Part shown: in pieces, positions 4,996-6,684 of the stretch
How positions within the stretch are numbered: position 1 is the stretch's first letter
How the letters are laid out: the number at the start of each line of letters is the position of its first letter
Assembly: GCA_030641505.1 (NCBI GenBank)
Contig: DAOWHI010000081.1
Location: forward strand, 1-6,684
Length of the DNA stretch: 6,684 nt
Origin: Gemmatimonadota bacterium
GTDB taxonomy: Bacteria; Gemmatimonadota; Gemmatimonadetes; JACCXV01; JAHWKZ01
Direction: 5' to 3'
Position numbers and translations under genes: made by a program
Notes under the pieces: generated by a model
Told to the model about the DNA's origin: nothing
The model's input: the letters and a program-made list of their open reading frames with translations, nothing else
Database searches by the model: none

Positions 4996-6684
4996 TCAGC
5001 GAGAGCCAGCGCGGCTGTGTCCAGGCAGGTAGGCACCATCCGAGTCGGCCAGCTCGCTCGCGACCGCCCGGACGTCGTCATCGAGATTCGATCGCACAGT
5101 CGCCAGGTTGCGCCGGACGTTACGCCAAGCTTCGTTGACGATCAGCCTGGCCCGCCGGACATGCGCCGCGCCACGCTCGCCGTCGTGAGCACGCCGCCCG
5201 CGATCGGCGCGCGATATCACTGCCGCCATGCGGTACAAATCGATCGCAGCCGCAGCGATCCGCTCCAGCACCAATTGACGCTCGATGATCTTCTCGCCGT
5301 GACGCCTGAGCGCCCATTCGACGACGCCGGCGAAGTCGGCCACGTACTCGGGCAGGGGACCCGCGATCGCCTCGACCTCCGGATGAAGCTCTGGTAGTTC
5401 CGGGTCGCCGAGCGTGCGGCGCGCCCGCTCGCGAGCGTACTCCGACAACACGCCTAACTGATGGATCGGGTCTCGCAGCGCCTTGGCCACAGCCTTCAGA
5501 TGAGCGCCCGGCTCCTCGAGCCCGGCCAAGGCGGTGTACAGGCGCAGGATCTCGTTGGTGCCTTCGAAGATCAGGTTGATGCGCGAGTCCCGCAGGTCGC
5601 GCTCGTACGCAAACTCCTGCATGTAGCCCATCCCACCGGCGATCTGAAGCGTTTCGTTCATCGCGTGCCAGACCGCTTCCGAGCAGTACACTTTGCAAAT
5701 CGCAGATTCGAGCGAGTAGTCGTCGTCACCGCTGTCGACCAGTCCGGTCGTGAGATACACCATCGACTCGCAGGCGTAAGCCTCGAGCGCCATGTGGACC
5801 AGCTTGCCCTGGGTCATCTCGAAACTGGCGATCGACCGGTCAAATTGTTGGCGCTCGGTCGCAGTTCGCATCGCGGTCCCGAGTGCGTTTTTGATACCAC
5901 CCACACAACCGGCCGCCAATCCCAACCGTCCCGCGTTCAGGGTTCCCATGGCGACCTTGAACCCGTGACCAACGTCGCCGAGAACGTGATTGGCGGGGAC
6001 CATCGTGTTCTCGAAATGAACTTCGGTGGTCGACGACCCCCGAATGCCCAGTTTGTGCTCCTCCGGTCCGCTGGTTACTCCCCCCAACGATCGTGGAACG
6101 ATGAACGCGGTGATGCGATCGACAAGCTCGCCGTCCCGTTCGACCTCGGTCTGGGCGAAAACCGTGAAGGTCTCGGCAAAACCACCGTTGGTAATCCAGA
6201 TCTTGGTGCCGTTGAGGATGTAAGCCTCGCGATCAGCATCGTAGACGGCCCGCGTTTGGATCGATGCCGCGTCCGAGCCCGCGCCCGGCTCGGTCAGCGC
6301 GAATGCAGCGAACTGCTCGCCGCGCGCGAGCGGAGGCAAAAAGCGTTGCTTCTGCTCCTCGGTGCCATAAGCGAGTATGCCTTTGAGACCGATCGACTGG
6401 TGCGCGCCGAGCGTCGTTACAATCGACGCGTCGATCGTTGCCACCGTCTCGAAGATCTTGGCGTACGGCGTCTCTGATCCGCCGAACCCGTCGTACGCCT
6501 CGGGGACCACGCTTCCGAAGATGCCGATCTCGGCCAGCCCTGAGAGGACTTCGGCCGGGATCTTCGCCTCGGCTTCGATCGCCCGGCTGTCGATGTGCTG
6601 CTCGGCGAACTGCGCGAGCGAGCGCCGCAAGATGTCAGCGGTCTCCGCCTCGTCGGGTGAGATCTCAGGATATGGGAACAACCC
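4996..6684 (-). CDS. Acyl-CoA dehydrogenase, VLCAD/ACAD9-like, 5' end at or beyond window edge
   Basis: This flavoenzyme should carry out the first step of fatty-acid beta-oxidation, oxidising an acyl-CoA to the trans-2-enoyl-CoA and passing electrons to an electron-transfer flavoprotein. The frame is open to the window edge (563 codons). The only plausible in-window start is TTG 6681, which is weak, so the true start may lie outside. Counting from that TTG, the helical N-domain has GIFGSVVPEAYDGFGG (53-68). The flavin-binding middle domain has FALTEPGAGSDAASIQT (127-143), WITNGG (162-167) and KLGIRGSSTTEVHFENTMVP (210-229). Next come AGGMGYMQEFAYERDLRD (348-365) and the catalytic Glu373 in IFEGTNEILRLYTALAG. 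That last motif and an extra C-terminal helical domain of about 170 residues point to the long-chain VLCAD/ACAD9 branch rather than short- or medium-chain enzymes. Chain-length preference is inferred. The sigma gene follows after 10 bp. Confidence 0.9.
   Translation of the reverse strand, partial: GLFPYPEISPDEAETADILRRSLAQFAEQHIDSRAIEAEAKIPAEVLSGLAEIGIFGSVVPEAYDGFGGSETPYAKIFETVATIDASIVTTLGAHQSIGLKGILAYGTEEQKQRFLPPLARGEQFAAFALTEPGAGSDAASIQTRAVYDADREAYILNGTKIWITNGGFAETFTVFAQTEVERDGELVDRITAFIVPRSLGGVTSGPEEHKLGIRGSSTTEVHFENTMVPANHVLGDVGHGFKVAMGTLNAGRLGLAAGCVGGIKNALGTAMRTATERQQFDRSIASFEMTQGKLVHMALEAYACESMVYLTTGLVDSGDDDYSLESAICKVYCSEAVWHAMNETLQIAGGMGYMQEFAYERDLRDSRINLIFEGTNEILRLYTALAGLEEPGAHLKAVAKALRDPIHQLGVLSEYARERARRTLGDPELPELHPEVEAIAGPLPEYVADFAGVVEWALRRHGEKIIERQLVLERIAAAAIDLYRMAAVISRADRGRRAHDGERGAAHVRRARLIVNEAWRNVRRNLATVRSNLDDDVRAVASELADSDGAYLPGHSRAGSR

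Noticed and set aside
4986..5081. Longer N-terminus for the sigma factor, starting at 5081 or 5039
   Set aside because: It would overlap the end of the acyl-CoA dehydrogenase gene, and the added residues do not match sigma region 2. ATG 4985 gives a usual ECF length of 203 residues.
5461..6477. A 338-codon open frame on the plus strand
   Set aside because: It is antisense to the acyl-CoA dehydrogenase, which has a full set of family motifs. The antisense product shows no family features and the frame lacks a convincing ribosome binding site.

Overview
This is a GC-rich bacterial window (roughly 60-65% G+C by eye), densely coded, with six protein genes and no RNA gene, mobile element or CRISPR array that I can see. 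The organism cannot be named from these genes. The codon use, an ECF sigma factor paired with a membrane anti-sigma factor, a secreted DUF4139 protein and a long-chain-type acyl-CoA dehydrogenase suit a free-living Gram-negative-type bacterium with an uncultured or environmental flavour. The hexamer CGATCG is strikingly frequent across all the genes and may serve as a genome signature.

Layout. Positions 1-1182 (minus strand) hold the first 394 codons of an exported DUF4139-family protein whose 3' end lies outside the window. A 126-bp divergent intergenic region (1183-1308) separates it from a plus-strand pair: a ribokinase (1309-2235) and, 16 bp later, a nucleoside hydrolase (2252-3178). Together these would split nucleosides and trap the released ribose as ribose 5-phosphate. 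The nucleoside hydrolase meets the next gene tail to tail, and the two stop codons share one CTAG.

The right half (3175-6684) is a minus-strand run read from right to left. It starts with an acyl-CoA dehydrogenase of the VLCAD/ACAD9 type, whose 5' end is at or beyond the window edge. An ECF sigma factor follows 10 bp later, and then its anti-sigma factor, joined to the sigma gene by an ATGA start/stop overlap. The anti-sigma factor has a zinc-finger head, one membrane span and an unusually long, acidic extracytoplasmic part of about 280 residues with no fold I recognise.

Most of the content is recognisable families. The less ordinary points are the long anti-sigma sensor region, the sigma pair sitting behind a fatty-acid oxidation gene, a nucleoside hydrolase with Pro where the classical catalytic His is expected, and the CGATCG enrichment. 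I do not see evidence for a wholly new system.
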